Shown here piece by piece: positions 49,884 through 59,029 of a DNA stretch of 64,000 nucleotides. A program made the position numbers and the translations under genes. The notes under the pieces were generated by a model. It did not search any database and was not told where the DNA came from. It worked only from the letters and a program-made list of their open reading frames with translations. The first letter of the stretch is position 1. Every line of letters begins with the position of its first letter. Where the stretch lies: positions 1 through 64,000 of the IMG/VR virus record IMGVR_UViG_3300042868_007959; one strand, 5' to 3'. This stretch comes from a virus.

Positions 49884-51698
49884 ATGAGAAAATTAAACAG
49901 AGCAGAAATAAGATTTCTTAAATATTTAGATGAACATTTAGACGATGTGTTTGATAAAACGTCAGCACTTAAAGTGTTAAGAGATGATTTAGGTTTAGAT
50001 TCAAAAGAGGCGGCACACTTATATAGTGTTTGGTACTTCACCAAAGGAGATACAGATTATAGTGAGGTAGACTACGATGATGATAATAGTTTAGTATCTT
50101 TTATAAGGAAAATGAGTTCTTTTAATAGTAATTCTGATAGAGAATCTTATATAGATATGTTATATGAAGATGAACTTGAGAAATTAGAGAGAATTTATGG
50201 TGAATGGATTAATATTCGTTGTGGTGGTTGGAGAAGTACTTTACCATGTATCGTATGGGATAGTGATGGTATCACATTAGAATTAGATTATGATGATTGG
50301 AAAGAACATTTTTCAGGATTACATGAACAAAGTTTCTATATCTATGATAAAGCGTATAGTGATTATGGTAGTGATTATGACGAAATGGATGATTCAGAGT
50401 TTGATTACGCTTATAGTAATGATGAAACTATAGAACTTTTTGAAGAATTAGCGTTAATCGTAGGTAAAAATACTTGGCCTGGTAAAGATAATGGAGAGAT
50501 ATCGGAAAAAGATATATCTAATTTTTTAGAAAGTATTTTACCATCAGATGTATATGAATCGATAGTTAGTGATTATGTAACTGAACTAGGATATGTGGTT
50601 ACAAATGCTAGAAATAAATCAACAAGAGAAACTTACTCGAATGAAATAAAATATGACGTTAACAAATCCAGTTGTAGTACAAGTAATAATTGTATCGAAA
50701 TACCATATGATGATTTAATCGAAATAATTAATGAAAATGGTTTAGTAAATTTATCTGAATTAAAAGACGCTGAAATACAACCAGACATTGATCTAGAAAA
50801 TGGTTATTACGATTCTTGGGTAGATGATGATGGGGTTGATGAGGTAATAACTGAATTTAACAGAACATTAAGACGATCCATAGATTCAATTATAGAAGAT
50901 GGTGGAATAGATATTAATGAATTAATAGAAAAAAGAGAGGGTTTTTATAAATTTATTAAAGATTTAGGTTTTGTTTTAATAAACTCAACAAATAAGGGTG
51001 ATTGGTATAAAAGTAAGGATGATAAAATACATTTTTATATGAACGATGTAGATTTTGGGGAAGATAAGATTAAATTTACATATGAAGGTAAATCACATTT
51101 AGTTCCGATAGAAGATTTAAGTGATTGGTCACAAGGTAGTGTATTAGATTTAAATGAAAGTGTTAGATATAACAAGATTAAATTACTGAAAGAGAATAAA
51201 GAAATAATTAATAAAATATCGATATTCGATTTTGATGGTACACTTATGGAGACACCTCATCCAGAGAAGGGTAAGTTATTTTGGGAAGAAACTACAGGTA
51301 TGAAATATCCTCATATTGGGTGGTGGAGTAAACCTGAATCTTTAGATACTAAAGTATTTAACATTAGGACTATAACCCCAACTGTTAAAGCGTATAAGAA
51401 AGAAATGGGGGATCCTAATACATTAGTCATTATGTTAACAGGTAGGTTACCACAACAACACGATCAAGTGGAAGGTTTATTGTCCTCAAACGGGATTTAC
51501 TTTGACGAGTACCATTATAAAGGTAACGGTGATACTTTAGGTAGTAAAATAAATACTATTAGAACATTATTAAGTAAATACCCAACAGTTGAGTCCATTG
51601 AGATGTGGGAGGATAGAGAACCTCACGCAATTGAGTTTGAGAAATGGGGTGAAGAAAATGGTGTAACTATAAAAGTTAATTTAGTATTAAAGAAGTAA
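49884..51698 (+). CDS. Large acidic protein fused through LNE/S to a HAD phosphatase-like domain
   Basis: 604 residues from the ATG at 49884 (a TTG further up is in frame). The first ~420 residues are acidic and Tyr/Asp-rich. They share with the 52665 and 57678 proteins an N-terminal helical part and segments such as FYIYDKAYSDYGS. A linker LDLNE425|S426 leads to a HAD domain: ISIFDFDGTLMETPHPEKG, VIMLTGRLPQQHDQVEGLL and EMWEDREPHAIEFEKWGEEN, close to the 'Swiss army knife' RNA-repair HAD group. Cleavage at LNE|S would free a 179-residue enzyme. A TATTTAT box (49860-49866) lies 17 bases upstream. Confidence 0.78.
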   Translation: MRKLNRAEIRFLKYLDEHLDDVFDKTSALKVLRDDLGLDSKEAAHLYSVWYFTKGDTDYSEVDYDDDNSLVSFIRKMSSFNSNSDRESYIDMLYEDELEKLERIYGEWINIRCGGWRSTLPCIVWDSDGITLELDYDDWKEHFSGLHEQSFYIYDKAYSDYGSDYDEMDDSEFDYAYSNDETIELFEELALIVGKNTWPGKDNGEISEKDISNFLESILPSDVYESIVSDYVTELGYVVTNARNKSTRETYSNEIKYDVNKSSCSTSNNCIEIPYDDLIEIINENGLVNLSELKDAEIQPDIDLENGYYDSWVDDDGVDEVITEFNRTLRRSIDSIIEDGGIDINELIEKREGFYKFIKDLGFVLINSTNKGDWYKSKDDKIHFYMNDVDFGEDKIKFTYEGKSHLVPIEDLSDWSQGSVLDLNESVRYNKIKLLKENKEIINKISIFDFDGTLMETPHPEKGKLFWEETTGMKYPHIGWWSKPESLDTKVFNIRTITPTVKAYKKEMGDPNTLVIMLTGRLPQQHDQVEGLLSSNGIYFDEYHYKGNGDTLGSKINTIRTLLSKYPTVESIEMWEDREPHAIEFEKWGEENGVTIKVNLVLKK

Positions 51699-51701
51699 AA
51701 A

Positions 51702-52022
51702 TTATTTATCCTTTTTAGGTGAAGGTAAATATTTTAAATCTGTATAACTCATATAGATATATTCTGTTACCATATCTACATTACTGTAATATATATTCCA
51801 TTTATCATACCCGAAATAGTCAGGTATAAATTCCTCATCGTCCACATATTCTAAAAAGTCTTGACCATCAGTTACATAGTGTTCATAACACCAGTTATAG
51901 TAATCACTGTCAACTAACTCCCTATAGTAGTCATCACCATCTCCCTCTACTTTAAAAACTAATGTAAGAATATTATCCAAATCACAGATAATATCATAAA
52001 CCTCTTGTATTGTGTAATTCAT
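51702..52022 (-). CDS. Acidic hypothetical protein
   Basis: 106 residues, MNYTIQEVYDIICDLDNILT..., very rich in Tyr and Asp. No family recognised. Convergent with the HAD fusion gene, 3 bases apart. Confidence 0.65.
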   Translation of the reverse strand: MNYTIQEVYDIICDLDNILTLVFKVEGDGDDYYRELVDSDYYNWCYEHYVTDGQDFLEYVDDEEFIPDYFGYDKWNIYYSNVDMVTEYIYMSYTDLKYLPSPKKDK

Positions 52023-52045
52023 AATATATTTTGAAAATAAATATA

Positions 52046-52393
52046 TTAAAATATAACAATACGTAATTTTAGTTTAAATTTTTTACATAAATCTATCATA
52101 TGTTTTGTACCCTTACTCTTCCCATCCCAAAAAATAATTGCACCATCAGCCACTTTAGCCATCTCTTCATTTCTCATGTATCCCGCTCTTTTACCGTATA
52201 AATCCCACATTGCGGGGTATTCTTCTAATTTATGATGGTTCTGGTGGGCATAATCTTCACCTAATGAATCCGCACCTTTAGCTTTTCCAGATATGATAGA
52301 AATTTCTTTCTGATTTTTTAAAAAGTAATCTAGTTTTTGTTTTAATAGTTCGTAGTCATTAAATGTCCTACTACCTGCAACTATGACTTTCAT
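52046..52393 (-). CDS. SLOG-family protein (DUF2493-like)
   Basis: 115 residues. MKVIVAGSRTFNDYELLKQK, SIISGKAKGADSLGEDYAHQ and YMRNEEMAKVADGAIIFWDG, then SKGTKHMID, are hallmark motifs of the YspA/DUF2493 branch of the SLOG nucleotide-binding superfamily. These proteins bind nucleotides or nucleotide-derived signals; a role in anti-defence or nucleotide metabolism is possible. ATGA overlap with the DUF3310 gene. Confidence 0.85.
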   Translation of the reverse strand: MKVIVAGSRTFNDYELLKQKLDYFLKNQKEISIISGKAKGADSLGEDYAHQNHHKLEEYPAMWDLYGKRAGYMRNEEMAKVADGAIIFWDGKSKGTKHMIDLCKKFKLKLRIVIF

Positions 52394-52614
52394 TGATTGT
52401 TTCTACTCTCTAATTCTATTAATTTATCTAAGTATTGTTTCGCCTTTTTGAGATCCTCAATACCATTCTTGTGTCTCCATCTAGTAACATATTTAACAAC
52501 ATTACCTTCAAAAAAATCTAAATTATGTGAATGCGAATAGTCCCACATTTCTATTCCTTTATTGTAGTGGGATGGGTGTACAACTCTTTCGTTCGGGTTA
52601 ATAGATTTATCCAT
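52390..52614 (-). CDS. DUF3310 protein
   Basis: 74 residues. VVHPSHYNKGIEMWDY, FEGNVVKYVTRWRHKNGIED and LKKAKQYLDKL are the DUF3310 signature, common in phages, of unknown role but often near nucleotide metabolism genes. Full length for the family. Confidence 0.88.
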   Translation of the reverse strand: MDKSINPNERVVHPSHYNKGIEMWDYSHSHNLDFFEGNVVKYVTRWRHKNGIEDLKKAKQYLDKLIELESRNNQ

Positions 52615-52664
52615 ATTTTTTAGTTTTAAGTATATGGATTTTTTATTTAAATGTCAATATACTT

Positions 52665-53795
52665 TTATAATATATGGTGGAAATTATCTACTACAAAATA
52701 ACTTTGGTTGTCTATATCGACTGTCATTAAGTGCTCAGTATTTAACGCTTTGCTAATCATCTCTTTTATCATACCCATCTCATCAAATTGTATGAGTCCG
52801 TCATCTATTGCTTCACTTATTGTCATTTCCGATTCATTAACATAATCAATTGGGTTTTCTTTATACTCATCCTCTAATTCATCAAATCTATAATGAAGAT
52901 ACATATTTTTTATGTCCTCATCAGAAATTTCACTATCTCTAAGATCATCAATATCAGATTCTAAATCAGAAATGTATTGTGATATGTTATGATAATCTAG
53001 ATTTAGTTCATTTAATTTAGTTTCTATTTTATTTAAATACTTTTCGAATCTATTATAATCTTCATCATCATCACCTTCTATCTCTTGTTTAATAACCGCC
53101 CTTTCGGATTCTAAAGATTCTATTTTTTTAAGTAGTGAATTCATTTTTTTTTCTTCTAATTTTAATTCACCTTCTAAATCTAATATCATTTCTCTATTGT
53201 TTTCGATTTCTTCTAATGTTTTACCATCATCTATATATTCTAATAAATTATCAATCGATTTATACCCTATCTCTTCCTGAATCTTCTCATTGATGTTATA
53301 GTTTAAAGATTCTTCATCTAAAACAATATATTTTTCTATCAGTGGTCTCCTATACCCACTAAATTCGTTATCATACATTTTTTCTCTAATACTACGAACT
53401 AGGTCATCATATGTACCAACTTCATATATCCCACCATTCTCAATAAATTTATAAATTTTTAAATCGTAAACATCACCTCTAAAAATAAAAAATTCTGGTA
53501 CAACTCCCCATAATTTTGATATCGCTCTAACTTGTCTACTATATCTATCTTCAGAAGTTAATTCCCATTCTATCAATTCATCATATGTTTCATCATCCTC
53601 TATGATATTATTTTTATATAACTTAATAACTCTACCTATTAAATCTCTATCATCTATATGTAAATCATTAACCAAAACTTTATATATACTTTCAGGATTT
53701 CTAGACTCAAGATTACTATGTAAATAATTAAGTAATTTTAATTCAACCTTATTAACGTGATCAACATTTTCCGATATTAATTTTATTAATTTCAT
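52665..53795 (-). CDS. Tagged acidic coiled-coil protein
   Basis: 376 residues. MKLIKLISENVDHVNKVELK: a short tag (LISE then N) and a helical start shared with the 57678 and 49884 proteins. Middle is a long Glu-rich coiled coil (residues ~200-290). A late DYVNESEMT offers another VNE|S site. ATGA overlap with the zinc-finger gene downstream. Function unknown. Confidence 0.75.
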   Translation of the reverse strand: MKLIKLISENVDHVNKVELKLLNYLHSNLESRNPESIYKVLVNDLHIDDRDLIGRVIKLYKNNIIEDDETYDELIEWELTSEDRYSRQVRAISKLWGVVPEFFIFRGDVYDLKIYKFIENGGIYEVGTYDDLVRSIREKMYDNEFSGYRRPLIEKYIVLDEESLNYNINEKIQEEIGYKSIDNLLEYIDDGKTLEEIENNREMILDLEGELKLEEKKMNSLLKKIESLESERAVIKQEIEGDDDEDYNRFEKYLNKIETKLNELNLDYHNISQYISDLESDIDDLRDSEISDEDIKNMYLHYRFDELEDEYKENPIDYVNESEMTISEAIDDGLIQFDEMGMIKEMISKALNTEHLMTVDIDNQSYFVVDNFHHIL

Positions 53796-54664
53796 TCTAT
53801 ATATTTTTCTATATCATCTAAAGTTATTTCATTACCATTAATCACATCAATAATTTCATTTACTTTATTATTAAAATCCTCTTCGTAATCTACTTGAATA
53901 CTTTCCACATACTCCTTATCAAGAGTCATATAAATGTTTTTACTATTCCTTTCAAAAAAATCATCAACGTCACTATTTTCCCATTCTAATACATCCGTAG
54001 CAATAACCATATAACTAATCTCTTCCATCTGGTAATAATGATCTCTAGTGTGTTGTTCGCCAGCACCGTCGCAATAATCACAAGGGATTTTACCGCTACC
54101 ATCACAATCGTAACAAGTTTCATTTCCTGCACCACCACATTCACTACATTCTATTTCTTGTTCTTCACCTTCTCCATCTGTTTCTATTTTCATACCCTCT
54201 CCGTCACAATAACCACATTCTAAATTACCCTCTCCGTCACAATTTCTACATTCTACTTCACCACTACCGTGACACTCATCACATTGGTATGTTTCTTCAC
54301 GATAATCCTCTTCTATATTTGGACTAGTACAAGAAATGAATGTTAATCGGAACCCTTCCCCTGTTGAAATTCTATCAGTTAAAAAGTTGTTAACATCTAT
54401 ATTGATAAGATATAAAAATACAAGGTTTTTGGTGTCTTTATTTTCTAAAGATAACTCATGTTTAAAAAAATTTACTAATCTTTTATATTGGTTACTGTAA
54501 ATGATTGATGTGTCTGAAAAACAATCGTCACAATATACTTTTTGCCAAAAAAAATCTTTTAAATCTGGTTCCGAATTAGATAACATGTTTAAACATTTTC
54601 GATAAAAAATATTATCTAATTTAGATTGGTATGAACTTTCTTTAATTATATTAATAAACTTCAT
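53792..54664 (-). CDS. Tagged protein with six DnaJ-type CxxCxGxG zinc fingers
   Basis: 290 residues. Start MKFINIIKESSYQSKLDNIF (IIKE then S). Six CxxCxGxG motifs lie at about residues 128-210: CDECHGSGE, CRNCDGEGN, CGYCDGEGM, CSECGGAGN, CYDCDGSGK, CDYCDGAGE. No J-domain. DnaJ-type zinc fingers help unfold or hold proteins, or bind partners. As tagged cargo it might assist other packaged proteins. The ends of the protein are acidic and helical. Confidence 0.8.
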   Translation of the reverse strand: MKFINIIKESSYQSKLDNIFYRKCLNMLSNSEPDLKDFFWQKVYCDDCFSDTSIIYSNQYKRLVNFFKHELSLENKDTKNLVFLYLINIDVNNFLTDRISTGEGFRLTFISCTSPNIEEDYREETYQCDECHGSGEVECRNCDGEGNLECGYCDGEGMKIETDGEGEEQEIECSECGGAGNETCYDCDGSGKIPCDYCDGAGEQHTRDHYYQMEEISYMVIATDVLEWENSDVDDFFERNSKNIYMTLDKEYVESIQVDYEEDFNNKVNEIIDVINGNEITLDDIEKYIE

Positions 54665-54925
54665 TTATAGTTTTTTTACTTTTACTGTTAAATCCCCACT
54701 CCCTTTAATTACTCTATGATATACACCTTTAGGTATTAATGTTCTTTCAGTTAATGGTTTAGGTAGTTCGTTATCAATCTGGATCATCCAATCGGTATCT
54801 CCCACACTCTCTACAATTCTATCTTCCTTGTCTCTGTGCCACACTAATTCACTACTACCCACACTTTCAGAAAATTTTCTAACGTGATAACCATCTACAA
54901 TATTTTCATCAAAAGGAAAATCCAT
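54665..54925 (-). CDS. Small cupin-like protein
   Basis: 86 residues from the ATG at 54925; longer frames overlap the gene upstream. GYHVRKFSESVGSSELVWHR DKEDR-like strand, then ELPKPLTERTLIPKGVYHRV and GSGDLTVKVKKL fit a small cupin-like beta-barrel with a single His, as in other phage genes. One site VESVG is VE.S. Function unknown. Confidence 0.62.
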   Translation of the reverse strand: MDFPFDENIVDGYHVRKFSESVGSSELVWHRDKEDRIVESVGDTDWMIQIDNELPKPLTERTLIPKGVYHRVIKGSGDLTVKVKKL

Positions 54926-54926
54926 A

Positions 54927-55313
54927 TTATCTCTTTTTACGACCTTGACAATGTGCCCTTTGTGAAAACCCTTTTGGGTTATTACAGTCAATAGACTTTT
55001 TATATTTTTGTGACCACTTTTCTTCTAACATATCTGAAGACTTTTTTTCACCTTCTAATTTATTCATAAAGAAATCAAATACTTGATCAATATTAACCTT
55101 TGCTTCAGTTACATGATCATCTGCCCAATCATGACCATTGTTTAAAATGTCATTTACTTTATTCGGATCAAATTCTTTAATCATAATATCTAATTGTCTT
55201 CTCATTTGAGTTAGGTTACTGAAAAACATATAGTTTTCACCTTTAGATTCTTCATTTAAAGTTTCTCTTACTATTCTATAAAGATCCTTTTCTGTCAATG
55301 TTACTTTTTTCAT
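54927..55313 (-). CDS. Tagged protein with conserved C-terminal Cys/Lys motif
   Basis: 128 residues. Tag MKKVTLTEKDLYRIVRETL then NEE. Helical middle (MRRQLDIMIKEFDPNKVNDI). The C-terminal KWSQKYKKSIDCNNPKGFSQ then RAHCQGRKKR is a motif I recall from many T4-like and marine phage proteins, with two Cys and many basic residues, probably DNA- or metal-binding. Function unknown. Confidence 0.78.
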   Translation of the reverse strand: MKKVTLTEKDLYRIVRETLNEESKGENYMFFSNLTQMRRQLDIMIKEFDPNKVNDILNNGHDWADDHVTEAKVNIDQVFDFFMNKLEGEKKSSDMLEEKWSQKYKKSIDCNNPKGFSQRAHCQGRKKR

Positions 55314-55323
55314 ATTTTATTTT

Positions 55324-56088
55324 TTATAAACCTTGTTTTATTGATGCCTCTTGAGAACTAGAAGCGGTTTGTGGTACGCAGTCACCTAAACTATCATCTG
55401 ACATTACTGTCATTAACCCACCAATAAAGTCAGTCATTATGGAGTTAGCCAAACCACCTGTTTTTTCACCGAATTTTTTTCGTATACCATCAGATATTAT
55501 TGTTAACATCTGAGCACTAATAAACCCACCACCTAAAGCTTTTAAAATTGTTTTTGCAATATTTTTTAAGAACCCTTTTTGTTGGTTGTACCTTCTATAC
55601 ATCATCTCAATCGCATCATCTATAGTAAAATTATTTGATTCTTCTTTAGTCAATAAATTGTTAGTAATTAACTCATTTTTCATATCAGTATAAACTCTTT
55701 GGAATAAGTCATATATTTGATTTTTTACTGGTTCCATTCTTTCTGCTGCTAAAGTACCAGGTTTTCTACCTTTCCTACAATCTTCCGCATTTAAATCTTC
55801 TAATCTACCAAATAATGAACCCAAAGGTTCTATTATAGTTTGTAGTTGTGTTCTATAATTACCTAAATTAGCTGATTTCATATCCTCAGCAAATTTTGCC
55901 AAAGATTTTTCTAAATTAGGTAAATTGTCTACATCTGCCGTTTGCGTCGCCTGTTTCTCACTACCGACTGTTTTATTTTTACTTACCCTAGATAGTATAA
56001 GTTTTGCCTTATCTAAAAAATTTTCAGATATTAAAGATTTATTTTTTATTAATCTTCTAAATTGTCTCTCACTAATAATAATTTTCAT
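55324..56088 (-). CDS. Tagged helical protein
   Basis: 254 residues. Tag MKIIISERQFRRLIKNKSLI then SEN. Mainly helical; a hydrophobic Gly-rich stretch (LKALGGGFISAQMLTIISDG) could be a membrane hairpin. Ends SQEASIKQGL. No family recognised. Operon with 56101 and 54927 genes. Confidence 0.74.
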   Translation of the reverse strand: MKIIISERQFRRLIKNKSLISENFLDKAKLILSRVSKNKTVGSEKQATQTADVDNLPNLEKSLAKFAEDMKSANLGNYRTQLQTIIEPLGSLFGRLEDLNAEDCRKGRKPGTLAAERMEPVKNQIYDLFQRVYTDMKNELITNNLLTKEESNNFTIDDAIEMMYRRYNQQKGFLKNIAKTILKALGGGFISAQMLTIISDGIRKKFGEKTGGLANSIMTDFIGGLMTVMSDDSLGDCVPQTASSSQEASIKQGL

Positions 56089-56100
56089 AATTCTTTTTTT

Positions 56101-57669
56101 TTACCACCAAGTTCCTCCACCTGACAATCCTAATTGTTTTGCGTATCTTGGTAATCTACAACTCCAATAGCCCGCACTACATTTATCATTTTTTTGAGTA
56201 CAATTATGTCTGTCCGCAAATGCTTTCCTAGCTTTAGGGTCTCTAAGTTTAACTGCGAGATTACCCCCACCTGACTTAGCCCCAAAAGAAACTTTCTTAA
56301 CTTTATCGTTACACATAACATAAACATAAAATTTCTTAGAACCACCTCTTTTAGGTTTACTAAGTTCTACTTTTTTACCTTTATATTCTGCCTCATTTAA
56401 ATTATATTCCTCATTTGGTATATCTAACCACACTAATTTACCTTCATAAATTCCTTGTTTACCTATATCTGTTTTAATAATTTCTAAATCATTATGAGAA
56501 AGATCGACTCCACCTTTTTGATATACTTCCCTAACCTCATTGATAAGGTTGAAGAAGGATTCGCTACCATACCTATATACTGTTTCTGTCAGAGGTATTT
56601 GATTATCAATGTGATATTTTAAACCTTCACTTATAATAGATTTACTTTCCGTTATTAACATTCTATCGTAGTTTAAAGACTCATTCTTTTTAGATTTATA
56701 CCCTTTAACTTTAATAGGACTAGGTGTTTGACCTTTACCTGATTTACCATCTGTTTTTTCTCTTTCTCTCTTACGTCTACATGCAGAATCTTTAGACTCT
56801 TGACTCATGTTCGCCGCCACACTCTTTGCTCTACAAACTGGATACCCACCTTTGTCGGAATCACCTCTTCCACATTCAGGATGTCCACCACCTTCTTTTT
56901 TTCTACATATATTAACCCAAGGTCCTTGTGGTTGTTTAGTCCCTTTATTTTTTTTCTTTGTTCCAAACCAAACCGCCAAATCTTCATGTATTTCTATATT
57001 GTGAAATGAATCTAAATCTTGTGCCATTTCAGGTGACCAAGACTCATTAGTTTTACCAGAGCAATAACTCCCACTACATCTTTTTTTACCATCTAACCCC
57101 GCAATTGTACCTTTACAAACTTGAACTGCGTGTCCATTAGCGTAAGCAGAAGGGTAAACATCGTATTTAGATTTGGCAGAACTTACACCTCTAGCACAAA
57201 GTTTATTAGATTTTTTCTTTTTTCTTTCATCTAATCTTTCTGTATCTTCCTCATCTTCTTTCTCATTACTAGACGGCATAATACTTATACCATATTTGTT
57301 TAATATCTTCTCAAGTGCAATAGGAATCGCCATAGACACTGCTCCCATACTCATAACTGCCACTATCTTTGCAATATCTTTAGATTGTGCCTTTAAAAAC
57401 TCAATATCCTTTTCAGATACCTCTTTTTTGGATAATAAGTCACCTAAAATCTTTACCGCTTTAACAGTTTCACTTTTTTCTCTTTTTGCTATCTTAACAA
57501 AATTTTTCCATGAGTTAATCATATCATCTTTTTTGTTATTTAAAAAAGATTTCATTTTTTCACCAAACTCATTAACTACTTTAGGTTCTTCTTCTGAAAA
57601 TAATCCAGTTGACTTATTATCAAACCTCATTTCATTAAATAGTTTTTTTAATTTTTCTCTATCTATCAT
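56101..57669 (-). CDS. Tagged basic Cys-rich polyprotein with DUF5872-like repeats
   Basis: 522 residues. Start MIDREKLKKLFNEM (LFNE then M). Three basic Cys/Gly-rich parts follow: KKSNKLCARGVSSAKSKYDV with VYPSAYANGHAVQVCKGT; EDLAVWFGTKKKNKGTKQPQ with GGYPVCRAKSVAANM; and FYVYVMCNDKVKKVSFGAKS with HNCTQKNDKCSAGYWSCRLP. These resemble DUF5872-type small basic domains of phage and large-virus proteins, perhaps DNA-packing. Between them lie sites LITE|S, ISEG, LNE|A (NLNEAEYKG). Cleavage could free a ~95-residue basic C-terminal protein. A hydrophobic segment near residues 90-115. Confidence 0.78.
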   Translation of the reverse strand: MIDREKLKKLFNEMRFDNKSTGLFSEEEPKVVNEFGEKMKSFLNNKKDDMINSWKNFVKIAKREKSETVKAVKILGDLLSKKEVSEKDIEFLKAQSKDIAKIVAVMSMGAVSMAIPIALEKILNKYGISIMPSSNEKEDEEDTERLDERKKKKSNKLCARGVSSAKSKYDVYPSAYANGHAVQVCKGTIAGLDGKKRCSGSYCSGKTNESWSPEMAQDLDSFHNIEIHEDLAVWFGTKKKNKGTKQPQGPWVNICRKKEGGGHPECGRGDSDKGGYPVCRAKSVAANMSQESKDSACRRKREREKTDGKSGKGQTPSPIKVKGYKSKKNESLNYDRMLITESKSIISEGLKYHIDNQIPLTETVYRYGSESFFNLINEVREVYQKGGVDLSHNDLEIIKTDIGKQGIYEGKLVWLDIPNEEYNLNEAEYKGKKVELSKPKRGGSKKFYVYVMCNDKVKKVSFGAKSGGGNLAVKLRDPKARKAFADRHNCTQKNDKCSAGYWSCRLPRYAKQLGLSGGGTWW

Positions 57670-57677
57670 ACTTATAA

Positions 57678-58766
57678 TTAATCTATTCTATATATATAAT
57701 AATATTCCCCATTGTATCTTTCATAACTTTCATTACCATCATAAGATGCTAATGTGACACCTCTATCTTCATTTTCAGCCAAATAAGACTCTAATCCTGA
57801 CTCATCAAAATCGTAGTAGTATCGTATTGCATCTTCTTTAGACAACCCAAATTCGTCAGTAAAATAAGATAAACCACCATCTATTACCCTTTCTCTTATC
57901 TCTTCATCATATTTTTCAATCAACTCCTCTCTAGCAGTATCAACTAAACTATCTAGTTCAGATTTCTTATCTTCTAATTGGTCCCCTAAAGTTTCCATTT
58001 CAGAACTTAATTCTCTCATTTTAATAGTTACATCGTCAATAGCTGAATCGTTTTCACCCTCTTCATTATCTTCTTCTAGATCACTCATCTCATCGTCTAA
58101 ATCAGATATTTCTGATTCAATCTCCTCAATTCTATATTCGATATTACTTATTTGTTCCTCAAATTCATCTTTATCGTATCCTGCTTCAGAAATTATATCA
58201 TCATCATCCATATCATCTACCCTATAATTTGCTTCTTCAGATGCGAAATGACTAAGACTATAATCATTAAGTTCGATATAGTCTTCAATTAGTGATGTAT
58301 CGATATTATCATACCCACCTTGATTGTCTACCCATCCATCAAAATACTTCTCCATTGCCGATGCAACGTCACTATCTGTCCCAACTGCAAATTTTTCATC
58401 ATCTTCTATATTACGGAAAACTTTTAACCCATAGTGTTCTTCATCGGTGTCTTCTATCATAATAGGAGGTAAATTTGCCCACTCCGACAAAGCTGCATGT
58501 TCATCATAGTAGTTAGAAATGTCATCAATATCATCTAAATCTGAATCTGTAACCCCTTCATAATTACCATCTTCATTAAAATTGTTTACAAATAAATGTA
58601 ACAATTCTAATTTTAGTGTCATATCCTCAATATTCAAAGTTTTTGTTAAAAATCCCCATATATCAGAAACATCATCAGTCTCACCTAAAGAAAGTGTCAT
58701 TGCCCTAAGAACTCTTTTATGTATTGGTAAAATGGTATTTTCAGTTATAAGTTTACTTAATTTCAT
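57678..58766 (-). CDS. Tagged acidic coiled-coil protein, paralogue of 52665
   Basis: 362 residues. MKLSKLITENTILPIHKRVL: tag (LITE then N) and helical start. Very acidic; coiled coil around residues 205-290 (ISNIEYRIEEIESEISDLDD). Ends with YNGEYYYIYRID. Same size, order and composition as the 52665 protein and similar to the start of the 49884 fusion. Function unknown. TATTTAT box within 30 bases upstream. Confidence 0.76.
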   Translation of the reverse strand: MKLSKLITENTILPIHKRVLRAMTLSLGETDDVSDIWGFLTKTLNIEDMTLKLELLHLFVNNFNEDGNYEGVTDSDLDDIDDISNYYDEHAALSEWANLPPIMIEDTDEEHYGLKVFRNIEDDEKFAVGTDSDVASAMEKYFDGWVDNQGGYDNIDTSLIEDYIELNDYSLSHFASEEANYRVDDMDDDDIISEAGYDKDEFEEQISNIEYRIEEIESEISDLDDEMSDLEEDNEEGENDSAIDDVTIKMRELSSEMETLGDQLEDKKSELDSLVDTAREELIEKYDEEIRERVIDGGLSYFTDEFGLSKEDAIRYYYDFDESGLESYLAENEDRGVTLASYDGNESYERYNGEYYYIYRID

Positions 58767-58840
58767 TTTTTTTAATATTTACATTTATATTAATAAATAT
58801 TACTTTTATAAGTAAAATAAACAATATTAAATATTTTATT

Positions 58841-59029
58841 ATGTTAATTGTTAATGTCAAAGGTGGTAATATAGAAAGAGCCTTAAAAGAACTTAAAGGA
58901 AAGTTCATAAAAACAAATATTGCGAAGGAATGTACAAACAGAAAAGAGTACGTAAAAAAGTCTATTATAGAAAGACAACAAGTACAAAAGGCACAGTACA
59001 TTCAAAATAAAAAAAGAAATAACGAGTAA
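58841..59029 (+). CDS. rpsU: Ribosomal protein bS21
   Basis: 62 residues matching bS21: MLIVNVKGGNIERALKELKG, KFIKTNIAKECTNRKEYVKK, SIIERQQVQKAQYIQNKKRN. Length and motifs are those of Bacteroidota bS21. Several large phages carry bS21. In Bacteroidota this protein sits at the anti-Shine-Dalgarno region of the ribosome, so a phage copy could change which mRNAs are translated. No Shine-Dalgarno-like sequence precedes it here. The ferritin gene starts directly at its stop (TAA then ATG). Confidence 0.88.
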   Translation: MLIVNVKGGNIERALKELKGKFIKTNIAKECTNRKEYVKKSIIERQQVQKAQYIQNKKRNNE

